Under the pieces are notes generated by a model. The model made no database searches. It had not been told where the DNA came from and saw nothing but the letters and a program-made list of their open reading frames with translations. A stretch of 39,356 bases of DNA from an uncultured Clostridia bacterium (GTDB lineage: Bacteria; Bacillota; Clostridia; UBA1381; UMGS1253): positions 1-39,356 of the forward strand of contig CAKSHB010000012.1 of the NCBI GenBank assembly GCA_934456295.1, written 5' to 3'. The position numbers and the translations under genes are program-made. Positions 7,084-14,488 of the stretch are shown here, piece by piece. The first letter of the stretch is position 1. Every line of letters starts with the position of its first letter.

Positions 7084-8130
7084 TTGAAGGATATAAAAAG
7101 GATTTTTCTGATTGCGGGGACATATGTTGCAACGGTTATAGGGGCAGGGTTTGCCTCGGGGCAGGAGATACTGTCGTACTTTGCCGTATACGGGAAAAGG
7201 AGCATATACGGTCTGGCGATAGTGTGCGTGCTTTTTATTTTGTGCGCAATGTGTGTCATGCTTCGCATATACAAAGACGATATAGGCGGATTTGACGAGT
7301 ATATGAGTGTTGTGTCGGGCAAAAGAATGGGCATATTTATAAGAATATGTGTTACGCTGTTCATGTTTGCCACATTTTGCTCAATGGCTGCCGGCAGCGG
7401 TGAGCTGGCGTATGATATTTTTAAAGACGGCAGAGTGTACGGAATTGCGGCAATGCTTATTATGTGCACGATTGTATTTCTTTTTGACCTGAAGGGGATT
7501 TTGGCAGTTAATGCGGTTTTGGCGCCGATAATGGCGGTGTCGCTGTTTACGCTCGGGCTTTATACTTTTATTTTCCGCGATACTGCCGTGTTCGCACAGG
7601 GGATTGCTTCAAAGCTTTGCGATAATTATGTCACGTCTGCGCTTATTTACGCGTCATATAATATACTTACGGCTATTGTTATTCTGGCGCAGATGAGGCC
7701 CGTGATAAGCAGGCGCAGTGTGTGTATTTTTTCATCTGTTCTGGGCGGAGGGGCGCTCTTTGTGATTGCGCTGGCGATATGGGGCTCGATATCGCTGTAT
7801 TACGGTATGATACCGCTCGGAGAAATGCCGTTTCTGACAATAGTTGCACGAAGAGGGAACTTTTTGAGAATGCTGTACAGTGCGGCGCTGTACTTTTCCA
7901 TGCTCACAACGGCGATTTCGTGCGGATATGGGGTCATTGAACGGCTGAAAAGCGTGTTTGGAATAAAAAAGCTCACTGCTGTCATTATTCTGATAGCTGC
8001 AAGCTGTCCCGTACTGACTTTGGGATTTTCCGATATTGTAAAAAATGTGTATTCGGTATTCGGTTACATGGGGTTGGCGCTTATTGTGTATGTGCTGGCA
8101 GACGGCGTGCGCATGATGGGCGAAAAATAG
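7084..8130 (+). CDS. YkvI-family membrane transporter
   Basis: This 348-residue integral membrane protein has about ten hydrophobic segments. The first contains GTYVATVIGAGFASGQE, the hallmark of the YkvI family, which is predicted to have a LeuT-like transporter fold. The substrate is unknown. I prefer the TTG at 7084 (MKDIKRIFLIAG) because GGGTGTGAT lies 7 bases upstream and the length fits the family; the in-frame ATG at 7069 has no ribosome binding site. The gene converges on queT with only 22 bases between stop codons and no terminator between them. Confidence 0.85.
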   Translation: MKDIKRIFLIAGTYVATVIGAGFASGQEILSYFAVYGKRSIYGLAIVCVLFILCAMCVMLRIYKDDIGGFDEYMSVVSGKRMGIFIRICVTLFMFATFCSMAAGSGELAYDIFKDGRVYGIAAMLIMCTIVFLFDLKGILAVNAVLAPIMAVSLFTLGLYTFIFRDTAVFAQGIASKLCDNYVTSALIYASYNILTAIVILAQMRPVISRRSVCIFSSVLGGGALFVIALAIWGSISLYYGMIPLGEMPFLTIVARRGNFLRMLYSAALYFSMLTTAISCGYGVIERLKSVFGIKKLTAVIILIAASCPVLTLGFSDIVKNVYSVFGYMGLALIVYVLADGVRMMGEK

Positions 8131-8152
8131 CCCAAAACACGGCGCGGTCGCT

Positions 8153-8647
8153 CTATTTCAGAAAGTTATGTTTTTGTATGAGCTTTGCAAGAGGTATACC
8201 CAATACATAACATACAGTTGCCTCGCCAATTCCTACCGTCAGCATGCAATATGGCACAGCTATGCCGCCGCCCATCAGGTACGGCAGATAACTTCCGACG
8301 ATAACGGAGTTGAAAATTACTGTGGGCAGGGGAGCAAGGTATATCTTTTTTATGAAAAAGCCGCGCATAAGATACGTTGTGAGCGCCGCAAGAACCGTGG
8401 CAAGCGTACCTAATATGAGGTCAAACATATTTGCGCCCATGGGGGTAAATATGTTTGTGAGAAAACAGCCTGCCGCCACGCCGAAAACGGACGAGCGCGA
8501 AAACAGGCACAAAAGCATAAAAGCCTCCGAAACCCTGAATTGTACAGGTCCGTAGCTTATTGCCGAAATGCCGGGAAGAAGCGAGCATGCGGTATATGCT
8601 GCGGCAACGATTGCGGCGTATGAAATATTTTTTAACTCTTTGTTCAC
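8153..8647 (-). CDS. queT: QueT queuosine-precursor ECF transporter S-component
   Basis: QueT is the substrate-binding membrane subunit of an energy-coupling-factor transporter for a queuosine precursor. The protein is 164 residues from a GTG start (MNKELKNISYAAIVAAAYTA) with GAGGGGG 7 bases upstream; the longer reading has no support. It has five or six membrane segments, with family motifs YGPVQFRVSEA and SRSSVFGVAAGCF. ECF S-components work with a shared EcfA1-EcfA2-EcfT module, which is encoded at 23303-25809. No queuosine biosynthesis genes lie next to it. Its leader is only about 34 bases. Confidence 0.9.
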   Translation of the reverse strand: MNKELKNISYAAIVAAAYTACSLLPGISAISYGPVQFRVSEAFMLLCLFSRSSVFGVAAGCFLTNIFTPMGANMFDLILGTLATVLAALTTYLMRGFFIKKIYLAPLPTVIFNSVIVGSYLPYLMGGGIAVPYCMLTVGIGEATVCYVLGIPLAKLIQKHNFLK

Positions 8648-8687
8648 AACAAAACCCCCTCGGAATATTCGGCTGTCAGCCTTATAA

Positions 8688-8716
8688 AGTATATACGAAA
8701 AAAACACGCGCGTCAA
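8688..8716 (-). promoter_or_regulatory. Sigma-A promoter of queT
   Basis: On the - strand, TTGACG, a 17-base spacer and TATACT. Transcription should start near 8681, where a small GGCTGACAGCC hairpin begins. There is no room for a preQ1 riboswitch of known type. Confidence 0.8.
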
Positions 8717-8785
8717 GGAAGGAGTGAAAATATAGCAGTTTTTGTGTATATTTCTTTCATATATTGTTATTTTTTTCGGTGGGTA

Positions 8786-8814
8786 TTGCATAGAAAATTT
8801 TATTGTGCTATAAT
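8786..8814 (+). promoter_or_regulatory. Sigma-A promoter of eda-kdgK
   Basis: TTGCAT, a 17-base spacer and a perfect TATAAT. It diverges from the queT promoter with about 70 bases between the two -35 elements. Confidence 0.8.
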
Positions 8815-8891
8815 ATACATGTGGGGTGATTTGGAAAGTGTTTTGGTTTTAAATGTTAGTTTTATATATAACAACAGAAAGGAAGAGAAAA

Positions 8892-9539
8892 ATGGATAAG
8901 GAAACAGTTCTTCAAAAAATTCAGGAGGTAGGGCTTGTTGCTGTCGTAAGAGCAACATCGGCACAGCAGGCAATTAAAATCACCGACGCATGCATAAAGG
9001 GCGGCGTTGCGGCGATTGAAATGACGTTTACGGTTCCGTCGGCAGACAAAGTTATTGCAGAGGTTGCTGCGTCATATTCGCCCGAGGATATCATTCTCGG
9101 CGCGGGAACGGTTCTTGACGCACCGACGGCAAGACTTGCAATACTGAACGGAGCACAGTACATAGTAAGCCCGTATTTTGACCTTGAAACGGCAAAGCTC
9201 TGTAACCGTTACCGCATACCCTATATGCCGGGCGTTATGACGATTAAAGAGGCTGTTGAGGCTATGGAAGCAGGTGCGGATATTCTGAAACTGTTCCCGG
9301 GCGAGGTTTGCGGACCGAAAATGATAAAAGCAATGCACGGGCCTATACCGTATGCAAAAATTATGCCGACAGGCGGCGTAAATGCTGACAATGTGGGTGA
9401 GTGGATTAAAGCCGGTGCGGTTGCTGTAGGTGCGGGCGGATTTATCACCAGTGCGGCAAAGACGGGTGATTATGACAGCATTATAACAAGCGGACGCAAC
9501 TTCATAGAGAAGATTAAGGCTGCAAGAGCCGAGAAATAA
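8892..9539 (+). CDS. eda: 2-keto-3-deoxy-6-phosphogluconate aldolase
   Basis: This class I aldolase splits KDPG into pyruvate and glyceraldehyde 3-phosphate. From ATG 8892 the protein is 215 residues, the normal length. K133 in ADILKLFPGE is the Schiff-base lysine, matching K133 of the Escherichia coli enzyme. R20 (VVRA) and E43 (IEMTFT) are the other active-site residues. A GAAAGGAAGAG ribosome binding site precedes this ATG; the upstream in-frame ATG lacks one. With kdgK 149 bases downstream it forms the lower part of uronate or pectin catabolism (KDG to KDPG to trioses). No gene for making KDG is in the window. Confidence 0.94.
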   Translation: MDKETVLQKIQEVGLVAVVRATSAQQAIKITDACIKGGVAAIEMTFTVPSADKVIAEVAASYSPEDIILGAGTVLDAPTARLAILNGAQYIVSPYFDLETAKLCNRYRIPYMPGVMTIKEAVEAMEAGADILKLFPGEVCGPKMIKAMHGPIPYAKIMPTGGVNADNVGEWIKAGAVAVGAGGFITSAAKTGDYDSIITSGRNFIEKIKAARAEK

Positions 9540-9637
9540 TTGCTGCATCGGAGCGGACTTGATGTTTTTGCGGAAATAAGAACTTTTTAGCAAAAATATA
9601 AATCGGGCAGCGATTTTAATAAAGAATTTGGTCTTTG

Positions 9638-9662
9638 ATAAATAATTTTTAATAAATAATTT
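9638..9662 (+). repeat. AT-rich direct repeat upstream of kdgK
   Basis: ATAAATAATTT occurs at 9638-9648 and 9652-9662, each copy next to a TTTGATA. It lies just before the kdgK ribosome binding site and could keep that site unstructured, or it may be chance in AT-rich DNA. Confidence 0.5.
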
Positions 9663-9688
9663 GATAGATAAAAGGAGCAAAATAAATT

Positions 9689-10711
9689 ATGAAAAAGATT
9701 GTTACTTTCGGAGAAATTATGCTTCGTTTGCAGACGCCCGGGTATAAGCGTTTTAAACAGGCGCAGGAGCTTGAAATGACATTCGGCGGCGGCGAGGCAA
9801 ATGTAGCGGTATCGCTTGCAGGCTATGGCATGGACGCAAGCTTTGTTACAAAAATGCCGTCAAACGCTATTGGTGACGCATGTGTAGCTGAACTTAAAAA
9901 ATATGATGTTGACACAAAAAACATCACGCGCGGCGGTGACAGGCTCGGCATATATTTTGTAGAGAAGGGTGCATCGCAGAGAGCGTCAACGGTGCTTTAT
10001 GACAGAGCGCATTCGGCAATTGCTGAGGCGAAGAGTGAGGATTTTGACTGGGCAAAGATTTTTGAGGGTGCAGACTGGTTCCATTTTACGGGAATTACAC
10101 CTGCTCTTTCGGACGGCTGTGCACAGCTCTGTCTTGAGGCATGCAAAGCCGCAAAGGCTGCCGGCGCACAGATAAGCTGCGACCTCAACTTCAGAAAGAA
10201 GCTGTGGACAAGCGAGAAGGCAGGCAAAGTTATGGGCGGTCTTATGGAATATGTTGATGTGCTGATTGCAAACGAAGAGGACGCAGAGAAAGTATTCGGC
10301 ATAAAGGCAAGCGGTACGGACATAACAAGCGGTACAATCTCAGATGAAGGATATAAAGATGTTGCAAGACAGCTTGTTGATAAATTCGGTGTTAAAAAAG
10401 TTGCAATTACGCTCCGCGAGAGTATTTCGGCATCGGTTAATAACTGGGCGGCAATGCTTTATGACGGCAAAGATTTCTATAAATCGAAGAAATATACAAT
10501 CAATATCGTTGACCGTGTAGGCGGCGGCGACAGCTTTGGCGGCGGTTTGATTTATGCGCTCCTGTCGGATTATTCCATGCAGGATACTATCGAATTTGCT
10601 GTTGCGGCATCGTGTCTGAAACATTCAATCGAGGGCGACTTTAACCTTATGAGCGTTTCTGAGGTTAAGGCTCTTGCCGGCGGCGACGGTTCGGGAAGAG
10701 TTCAGAGATAA
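9689..10711 (+). CDS. kdgK: 2-keto-3-deoxygluconate kinase (PfkB family)
   Basis: KdgK phosphorylates 2-keto-3-deoxygluconate at C6 to give the substrate of Eda. The 340-residue protein is a PfkB-family sugar kinase: the N-terminal GGGEANVAVSLAG (about 32-44) binds substrate, and DRVGGGDSFGGG near the C-terminus carries the catalytic base D281. Substrate assignment rests on the adjacent eda and on overall similarity; other PfkB substrates cannot be excluded. AAAGGAG lies 11 bases before the ATG. Eda and KdgK share the promoter upstream of eda, and a strong terminator follows. Confidence 0.88.
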   Translation: MKKIVTFGEIMLRLQTPGYKRFKQAQELEMTFGGGEANVAVSLAGYGMDASFVTKMPSNAIGDACVAELKKYDVDTKNITRGGDRLGIYFVEKGASQRASTVLYDRAHSAIAEAKSEDFDWAKIFEGADWFHFTGITPALSDGCAQLCLEACKAAKAAGAQISCDLNFRKKLWTSEKAGKVMGGLMEYVDVLIANEEDAEKVFGIKASGTDITSGTISDEGYKDVARQLVDKFGVKKVAITLRESISASVNNWAAMLYDGKDFYKSKKYTINIVDRVGGGDSFGGGLIYALLSDYSMQDTIEFAVAASCLKHSIEGDFNLMSVSEVKALAGGDGSGRVQR

Positions 10712-10732
10712 ACTTTGAAAAACCGATAAATA

Positions 10733-10769
10733 AAAAGCGGCGCGAGAGAATTTTTTCGTGCCGCTTTTA
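10733..10769 (+). terminator. Intrinsic terminator of eda-kdgK
   Basis: AAAAGCGGC pairs with GCCGCTTTT, with inner CGA/TCG pairing. It lies 21 bases after the kdgK stop and is symmetrical enough to work in both directions. Confidence 0.8.
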
Positions 10770-10784
10770 TGTATTATGAAATAT

Positions 10785-10813
10785 AAAAAACGGCATGTCC
10801 AATCGGGCATGCC
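10785..10813 (-). terminator. Intrinsic terminator of nfnA-nfnB
   Basis: On the - strand, GGCATGCCC-GATT-GGACATGCC (9 bp with one G-U pair) is followed by GTTTTTT. It lies 14 bases after the nfnB stop. Confidence 0.85.
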
Positions 10814-10827
10814 ATTCTATTATTATT

Positions 10828-12222
10828 TTACGCCTTTTTTGAGTTTATATATTCATCAATTGCAGCTGCGGCATTTTTACCTGCGCCCATGGCGAGGATT
10901 ACGGTAGCTGCGCCTGTTACGGCGTCGCCGCCGGCATACACACCCTCTTTTGATGTGAGTCCGCTGTCGCCCTCTGTGATGATACAGCCGCGTCTGTCCG
11001 TATCAAGACCTTTGGTTGTATTTTTGATAAGCGGATTTGGCGATGTGCCGATTGCCATAATTACCGTATCAACATCAATAACATGCTCCGAACCTTTAAT
11101 TTCAACGGGTCTGCGTCTGCCGGACTCGTCAGGCTCACCGAGCTGCATCTCTATGCACTCAATTCCCGAAACAAAATCATTCTCATCGCCGATAATGCGT
11201 GTGGGGTTATTGAGCGTTTTGAAGATGATACCTTCCTCTTCTGCATGCTCAACCTCTTCTTTTCTTGCAGGCATTTCCTCCATTGAACGGCGGTATACAA
11301 TATACACATTTTCCGCTCCGAGGCGCTTTGCACAGCGTGCTGCGTCCATGGCAACGTTTCCGCCGCCGACAACAGCAACATTTTTCACGTTTTTAATCGG
11401 CGTATCACTGTCGGGACGATATGCCTTCATAAGGTTTACACGTGTGAGGAACTCGTTTGCGGAATAAACGCCGTTATAGTTTTCACCGTCAATATTCATA
11501 AAGCGCGGAAGTCCTGCGCCCGAGCCGACAAAAACAGCCTCAAATCCGTCGTCAAACAGTTCGTCAACGGAAAGGACCTTTCCGACAACCATGTTTGTCA
11601 TTATATTTACGCCGAGATTTTTGAGCGTATCAATTTCGTTTTTAACTATCTTTTTCGGCAGACGGAACTCCGGTATTCCGTATACGAGAACGCCGCCCGG
11701 TGTATGAAGGGCTTCAAATACGCTGACCTCATAGCCTTTTTTTGCAAGGTCGCCCGCACATGTAAGTCCCGACGGACCTGCGCCGACAACGGCAACCTTG
11801 TGTCCGTTGGACTCGGGTTTTTCGGCCTTTTTTTGTGAGTGCTGCATGTGCCAGTCTGCCGCAAAACGCTCAAGGCGTCCTATTGCAACAGGTTCGCCCT
11901 TAATTCCGCGCACACATCTGCTTTCACACTGCACCTCCTGGGGACATACGCGGCCGCATACTGCCGGAAGAGAGCTTGATTTTGTGAGAATTTCATATGC
12001 GCCCTCAAAGTCCTCATCTTTGATTTTTGCTATAAATGCAGGTATATCGATTGCAACAGGGCAGCCCGATACACACGGTTTATGCTTACAGTTAAGGCAT
12101 CTGTTTGCCTCGTCTATCGCCTGTTCTTTTGTATAGCCCAAAGCAACCTCATCGAAATTTCTGCGGCGTATCTCCGGCTTCTGAACGGGCATTTCGTTTT
12201 TCTTGGGTGACATATTAGGCAT
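10828..12222 (-). CDS. nfnB: NfnB, large subunit of electron-bifurcating ferredoxin:NADP+ oxidoreductase
   Basis: This 464-residue protein belongs to the family of the glutamate synthase small subunit (GltD). The N-terminus carries cysteine sets for two [4Fe-4S] clusters: C42-x2-C45-x4-C50-x3-C54, then VCGRVCPQEVQCESRC about 40 residues on. An FAD-binding VVGAGPSGLTCAG follows, then an NADPH-binding VVGGGNVAMDAA. No large glutamate synthase subunit is nearby. Instead the gene overlaps an upstream NfnA/SudB-type gene by 8 bases, the arrangement of NfnAB. That complex couples NADH and reduced ferredoxin to NADPH formation by flavin-based bifurcation. It could also be called a sulfide dehydrogenase or GltA homologue by automated pipelines. 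Confidence 0.88.
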   Translation of the reverse strand: MPNMSPKKNEMPVQKPEIRRRNFDEVALGYTKEQAIDEANRCLNCKHKPCVSGCPVAIDIPAFIAKIKDEDFEGAYEILTKSSSLPAVCGRVCPQEVQCESRCVRGIKGEPVAIGRLERFAADWHMQHSQKKAEKPESNGHKVAVVGAGPSGLTCAGDLAKKGYEVSVFEALHTPGGVLVYGIPEFRLPKKIVKNEIDTLKNLGVNIMTNMVVGKVLSVDELFDDGFEAVFVGSGAGLPRFMNIDGENYNGVYSANEFLTRVNLMKAYRPDSDTPIKNVKNVAVVGGGNVAMDAARCAKRLGAENVYIVYRRSMEEMPARKEEVEHAEEEGIIFKTLNNPTRIIGDENDFVSGIECIEMQLGEPDESGRRRPVEIKGSEHVIDVDTVIMAIGTSPNPLIKNTTKGLDTDRRGCIITEGDSGLTSKEGVYAGGDAVTGAATVILAMGAGKNAAAAIDEYINSKKA

Positions 12223-13063
12223 TTTTATTACCTCCGTTCAAAAGATTACATGTTTTTTCGTAGCTGTGTCTTTCAAAGTCCTTATATATTCCTCCGCGTT
12301 TCATCATGAGGTCAAAATCTATGAGGTGACCGTCAAAATCGGGTCCGTCAACACATGCAAACTTTGTTTCTCCGCCGACACTCAGACGGCAGCCACCGCA
12401 CATACCTGTGCCGTCAATCATGATAGGATTCATGCTGACCATTGTTTTTATGCCGAACTCTTTTGTGAGAGCGCATACGAATTTCATCATAATCAGCGGG
12501 CCGATTGCAATAACTTCATCGTACTGCTCGCCGCTTTCAATAAGCTCGCGGAGTGCGTTTGTAACAAGTCCTTTTTCGCCATAGCTTCCGTCATCGGTCA
12601 TAATTTTGAGAACATCGCTTACGGCTTTGAACTTGTCCTCAAGAATTACGAGGTCTTTGTTTCTGAAACCGACTATGGAGTGCACAACACTGCCCTGTGC
12701 ATGAAGCTTTTTTGCGATAGGGTATGCGATGGCACAGCCGACACCGCCGCCGACAACGGCAACCTTTTTAAGACCGTCAACATGTGACGCGGTTCCGAGA
12801 GGACCGACAAAGTCGCTTATATATTCGCCCTCTTCTTTTGCATCAAGCTTTTTTGTAGTTGAACCGACAATCTGATATATGATTGTAACCGTTCCTGCTG
12901 TGCGGTCATAGTCTGCGACTGTGAGCGGAATACGCTCTCCGTCGTCATCGACGCGCAGAATAATAAACTGTCCCGCTTCTGCTTTTTTTGCAACGAGCGG
13001 AGCGTCTATCTCCATAAGAGTAACAGTAGGGTTCAATCTTTCTTTTCTTTTGATAAGAAACAT
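12215..13063 (-). CDS. nfnA: NfnA, small subunit of electron-bifurcating ferredoxin:NADP+ oxidoreductase
   Basis: This 282-residue FAD/NAD-binding protein resembles PyrK (dihydroorotate dehydrogenase electron-transfer subunit) and archaeal SudB/NfnS. It has an N-terminal FAD barrel (RIPLTVAD), a nucleotide-binding domain starting with VAVVGGGVGCA, and a C-terminal [2Fe-2S] region with MCGGCR and FACVDG. I chose the ATG at 13063 (MFLIKRKERLNP) because AAGGGAAG precedes it and the length fits; upstream in-frame ATGs lack a ribosome binding site. Its stop overlaps the nfnB start, giving tight translational coupling. No pyrD is adjacent, which favours NfnA over PyrK. Confidence 0.87.
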   Translation of the reverse strand: MFLIKRKERLNPTVTLMEIDAPLVAKKAEAGQFIILRVDDDGERIPLTVADYDRTAGTVTIIYQIVGSTTKKLDAKEEGEYISDFVGPLGTASHVDGLKKVAVVGGGVGCAIAYPIAKKLHAQGSVVHSIVGFRNKDLVILEDKFKAVSDVLKIMTDDGSYGEKGLVTNALRELIESGEQYDEVIAIGPLIMMKFVCALTKEFGIKTMVSMNPIMIDGTGMCGGCRLSVGGETKFACVDGPDFDGHLIDFDLMMKRGGIYKDFERHSYEKTCNLLNGGNKNA

Positions 13064-13143
13064 ATATTCATCTTCCCTTATAATTTTTTTATACATACGG
13101 TATGCAAAAAGCAGCAAAACCATACGCACAACTCGACATAATT

Positions 13144-13172
13144 ATTATACAATAAAAATGGATTTATCACAA
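13144..13172 (-). promoter_or_regulatory. Sigma-A promoter of nfnA-nfnB
   Basis: On the - strand, TTGTGA, a 17-base spacer and a perfect TATAAT, about 80 bases upstream of nfnA. Confidence 0.78.
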
Positions 13173-13376
13173 CAGCTATTTTTAATGTTTTTTGCAAAAT
13201 ATATATAAAATTTTTGGGCAAAATGTATCTTTTTACAAAAAAAGAGTATGAACTGACGGTTTTAACGCGAAAATGCAGCGGAGGGTATTTTTTATAATAC
13301 TAAAGATTAACGCAGAAACGCATAATATAATCGGGTTTAGTTTTTGTTATATGTATTGGCAAGGAGGTTTTAAAAA
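13173..13376. other. Intergenic region upstream of the stress-protein-like gene
   Basis: AT-rich sequence with two TATAAT hexamers on the + strand (13293-13298 and 13326-13331), neither with a good -35. The downstream gene has a clear AAGGAGG site at 13361-13367. No gene or structured RNA is recognisable. Confidence 0.5.
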
Positions 13377-13817
13377 ATGAAAAAAATTATTGATGCAACG
13401 TTTTATGATGACACACATGCCCAAAATGCCGTAAACATGCTTATCAAGGAGCGTATTGACATGCGTGATATCACTCTGCATTCGGGCGGACGCAGCCTCA
13501 GACAGCAAACATTTAAATATGCGGACGCCGATGTTTTGGGCAGCGCTACGGGTTTTGTGTATGACTATGGCGCAGTATCGGACCGCACACCTTCGGAAAG
13601 CAGCAGAACGAGTGTAAAACCTCTGGCAGCGATTGCGCACGAAGGCTTTTGTGTGAGCCATGGCGCTGCGGCGCAAATGCCCGGCAATATACCAAAGCGG
13701 CATGTTGATGCAGGCGCCGGCACGGTGGTGCTGTCTGTGACGGCGAAAGAGAACGATGCAAAAAAAGTTGCCGAAACAATGCGCCGCGAAGGTGCGTCAA
13801 GAGTTCATATGAGCTGA
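13377..13817 (+). CDS. Small protein resembling general stress proteins (YflT/DUF1269-like halves)
   Basis: This 146-residue soluble protein starts with a beta-alpha unit (IIDATFYDDTHAQNAVNMLI) and ends with a second one (TVVLSVTAKENDAKKVAETM, then REGAS). The two halves resemble the ferredoxin-like repeats of heat or general-stress proteins such as YflT, which usually flank a glycine-rich or membrane segment. Here the middle (about residues 40-105) is low in hydrophobicity and rich in Ser, Ala and Gly, with no membrane helix. An ideal AAGGAGG ribosome binding site lies 9 bases before the ATG. It converges on the 70-residue gene with only 2 bases between stops. The relationship is inferred by eye and the function is unknown. 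Confidence 0.7.
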   Translation: MKKIIDATFYDDTHAQNAVNMLIKERIDMRDITLHSGGRSLRQQTFKYADADVLGSATGFVYDYGAVSDRTPSESSRTSVKPLAAIAHEGFCVSHGAAAQMPGNIPKRHVDAGAGTVVLSVTAKENDAKKVAETMRREGASRVHMS

Positions 13818-13819
13818 TT

Positions 13820-14032
13820 TTACAGTTCCTCCAGCTCTTTTAATATGCGCTCTGCCTGCTCGGGCTTTATGTAGTGACGCGAAAGCTTTATAAGCTTGGA
13901 GAGAGTCATTGATGACGCACTTTTTACCATGGGGTGGTCTACCAAATCACCGAATTCGCGGCGAAAGACTGCTTCTGAGGCAGGGTTTGCGAGAAGCTCT
14001 TTTACAGTTATTTTGTTGTTTTTCAAATCCAT
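13820..14032 (-). CDS. Free-standing small domain protein of unknown function
   Basis: This 70-residue, probably all-helical protein has the pattern (V/L)xxLLANPAxxAVxxxxF, HPMVKSASSMTLSKL, and a closing PEQAERILKELEEL. In my recollection this pattern matches a small domain usually found at the C-terminus of secreted clostridial glycoside hydrolases and esterases (LLxNPxxxxxLxKxxP ... MTLxxL ... IxxELxxL). Here it stands alone, without a signal peptide. GGAG lies 9 bases before the ATG. The leader contains a possible CGGAGG/CCTCCG hairpin at about 14051-14093. Function is unknown and the domain match needs a profile search. Confidence 0.72.
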   Translation of the reverse strand: MDLKNNKITVKELLANPASEAVFRREFGDLVDHPMVKSASSMTLSKLIKLSRHYIKPEQAERILKELEEL

Positions 14033-14218
14033 TATACATTCTCCATTCTGCCGGAGGATAACGCAAAAAAATTATTAGCTCTGTATCCCTCCGTATAATT
14101 AAGATTTCTTTATATTATATGACAAAAGAATTGAGATGTTACAGTATTTTCAGACTTTTTTGTGGAATAAAAAACGGTCTGAGCGGCAATAATATGATTG
14201 TGCAAGGAGGTGAGTAGT

Positions 14219-14389
14219 ATGGCATGTTGTTCAACACCAAATCATTCGATAGGATGCTCGGTAACAAACTGTAAGCATCACTGCAGCGAGGCTGAGTATT
14301 GTTCGCTCGATTCTATCCATGTAGGTACGCACGAGGCAAACCCGACAATGGATCAGTGCACAGACTGTCAGTCGTTTGAGCTTAAGTAA
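14219..14389 (+). CDS. DUF1540 cysteine-rich protein
   Basis: This 56-residue protein has about eight cysteines in the DUF1540 pattern: IGCSVTNCKHHC, YCSLDSIHVGTHEA, CTDCQSF. The family is common in Clostridia and Bacilli, is thought to bind metal through its cysteines, and has no established role. I place the start at ATG 14219 (MACCSTPNHS) because AAGGAGGTGA ends 4 bases before it; a longer reading from 14198 lacks a site. It is followed by a stem-loop, so it may be transcribed alone. Confidence 0.88.
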   Translation: MACCSTPNHSIGCSVTNCKHHCSEAEYCSLDSIHVGTHEANPTMDQCTDCQSFELK

Positions 14390-14406
14390 GTAAAAAAAGG
14401 AATAAT

Positions 14407-14448
14407 ACAGAGCAAAACAGGACGGTTTACTGTGCTGCTTTGCTCTGT
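14407..14448 (+). terminator. Stem-loop after the DUF1540 gene, weak U-tract
   Basis: ACAGAGCAAA (14407-14416) pairs perfectly with TTTGCTCTGT (14439-14448), with a possible inner CAG/CTG. Only GTGTTACATATTT follows, so termination may be partial or Rho-assisted, letting some transcription reach the next gene. Confidence 0.5.
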
Positions 14449-14488
14449 GTTACATATTTAATATGATTTGTGAAGGGAGAAAACACAT

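Noticed and set aside
8647..8690. preQ1 riboswitch in the queT leader
   Set aside because: From the mapped promoter the leader is only about 34 bases, contains a small GGCTGACAGCC hairpin and the ribosome binding site, and lacks the preQ1-I pseudoknot pattern.
9540..9688. An extra gene or RNA between eda and kdgK
   Set aside because: AT-rich, no open frame, no terminator; only the short ATAAATAATTT repeat stands out.
13173..13376. Sigma-B, sigma-G or sigma-A promoter for the stress-protein-like gene
   Set aside because: GTTTTAA and GGGTAT are too far apart for sigma-B, AATACTA lacks a sigma-G -35, and neither TATAAT has a usable -35.
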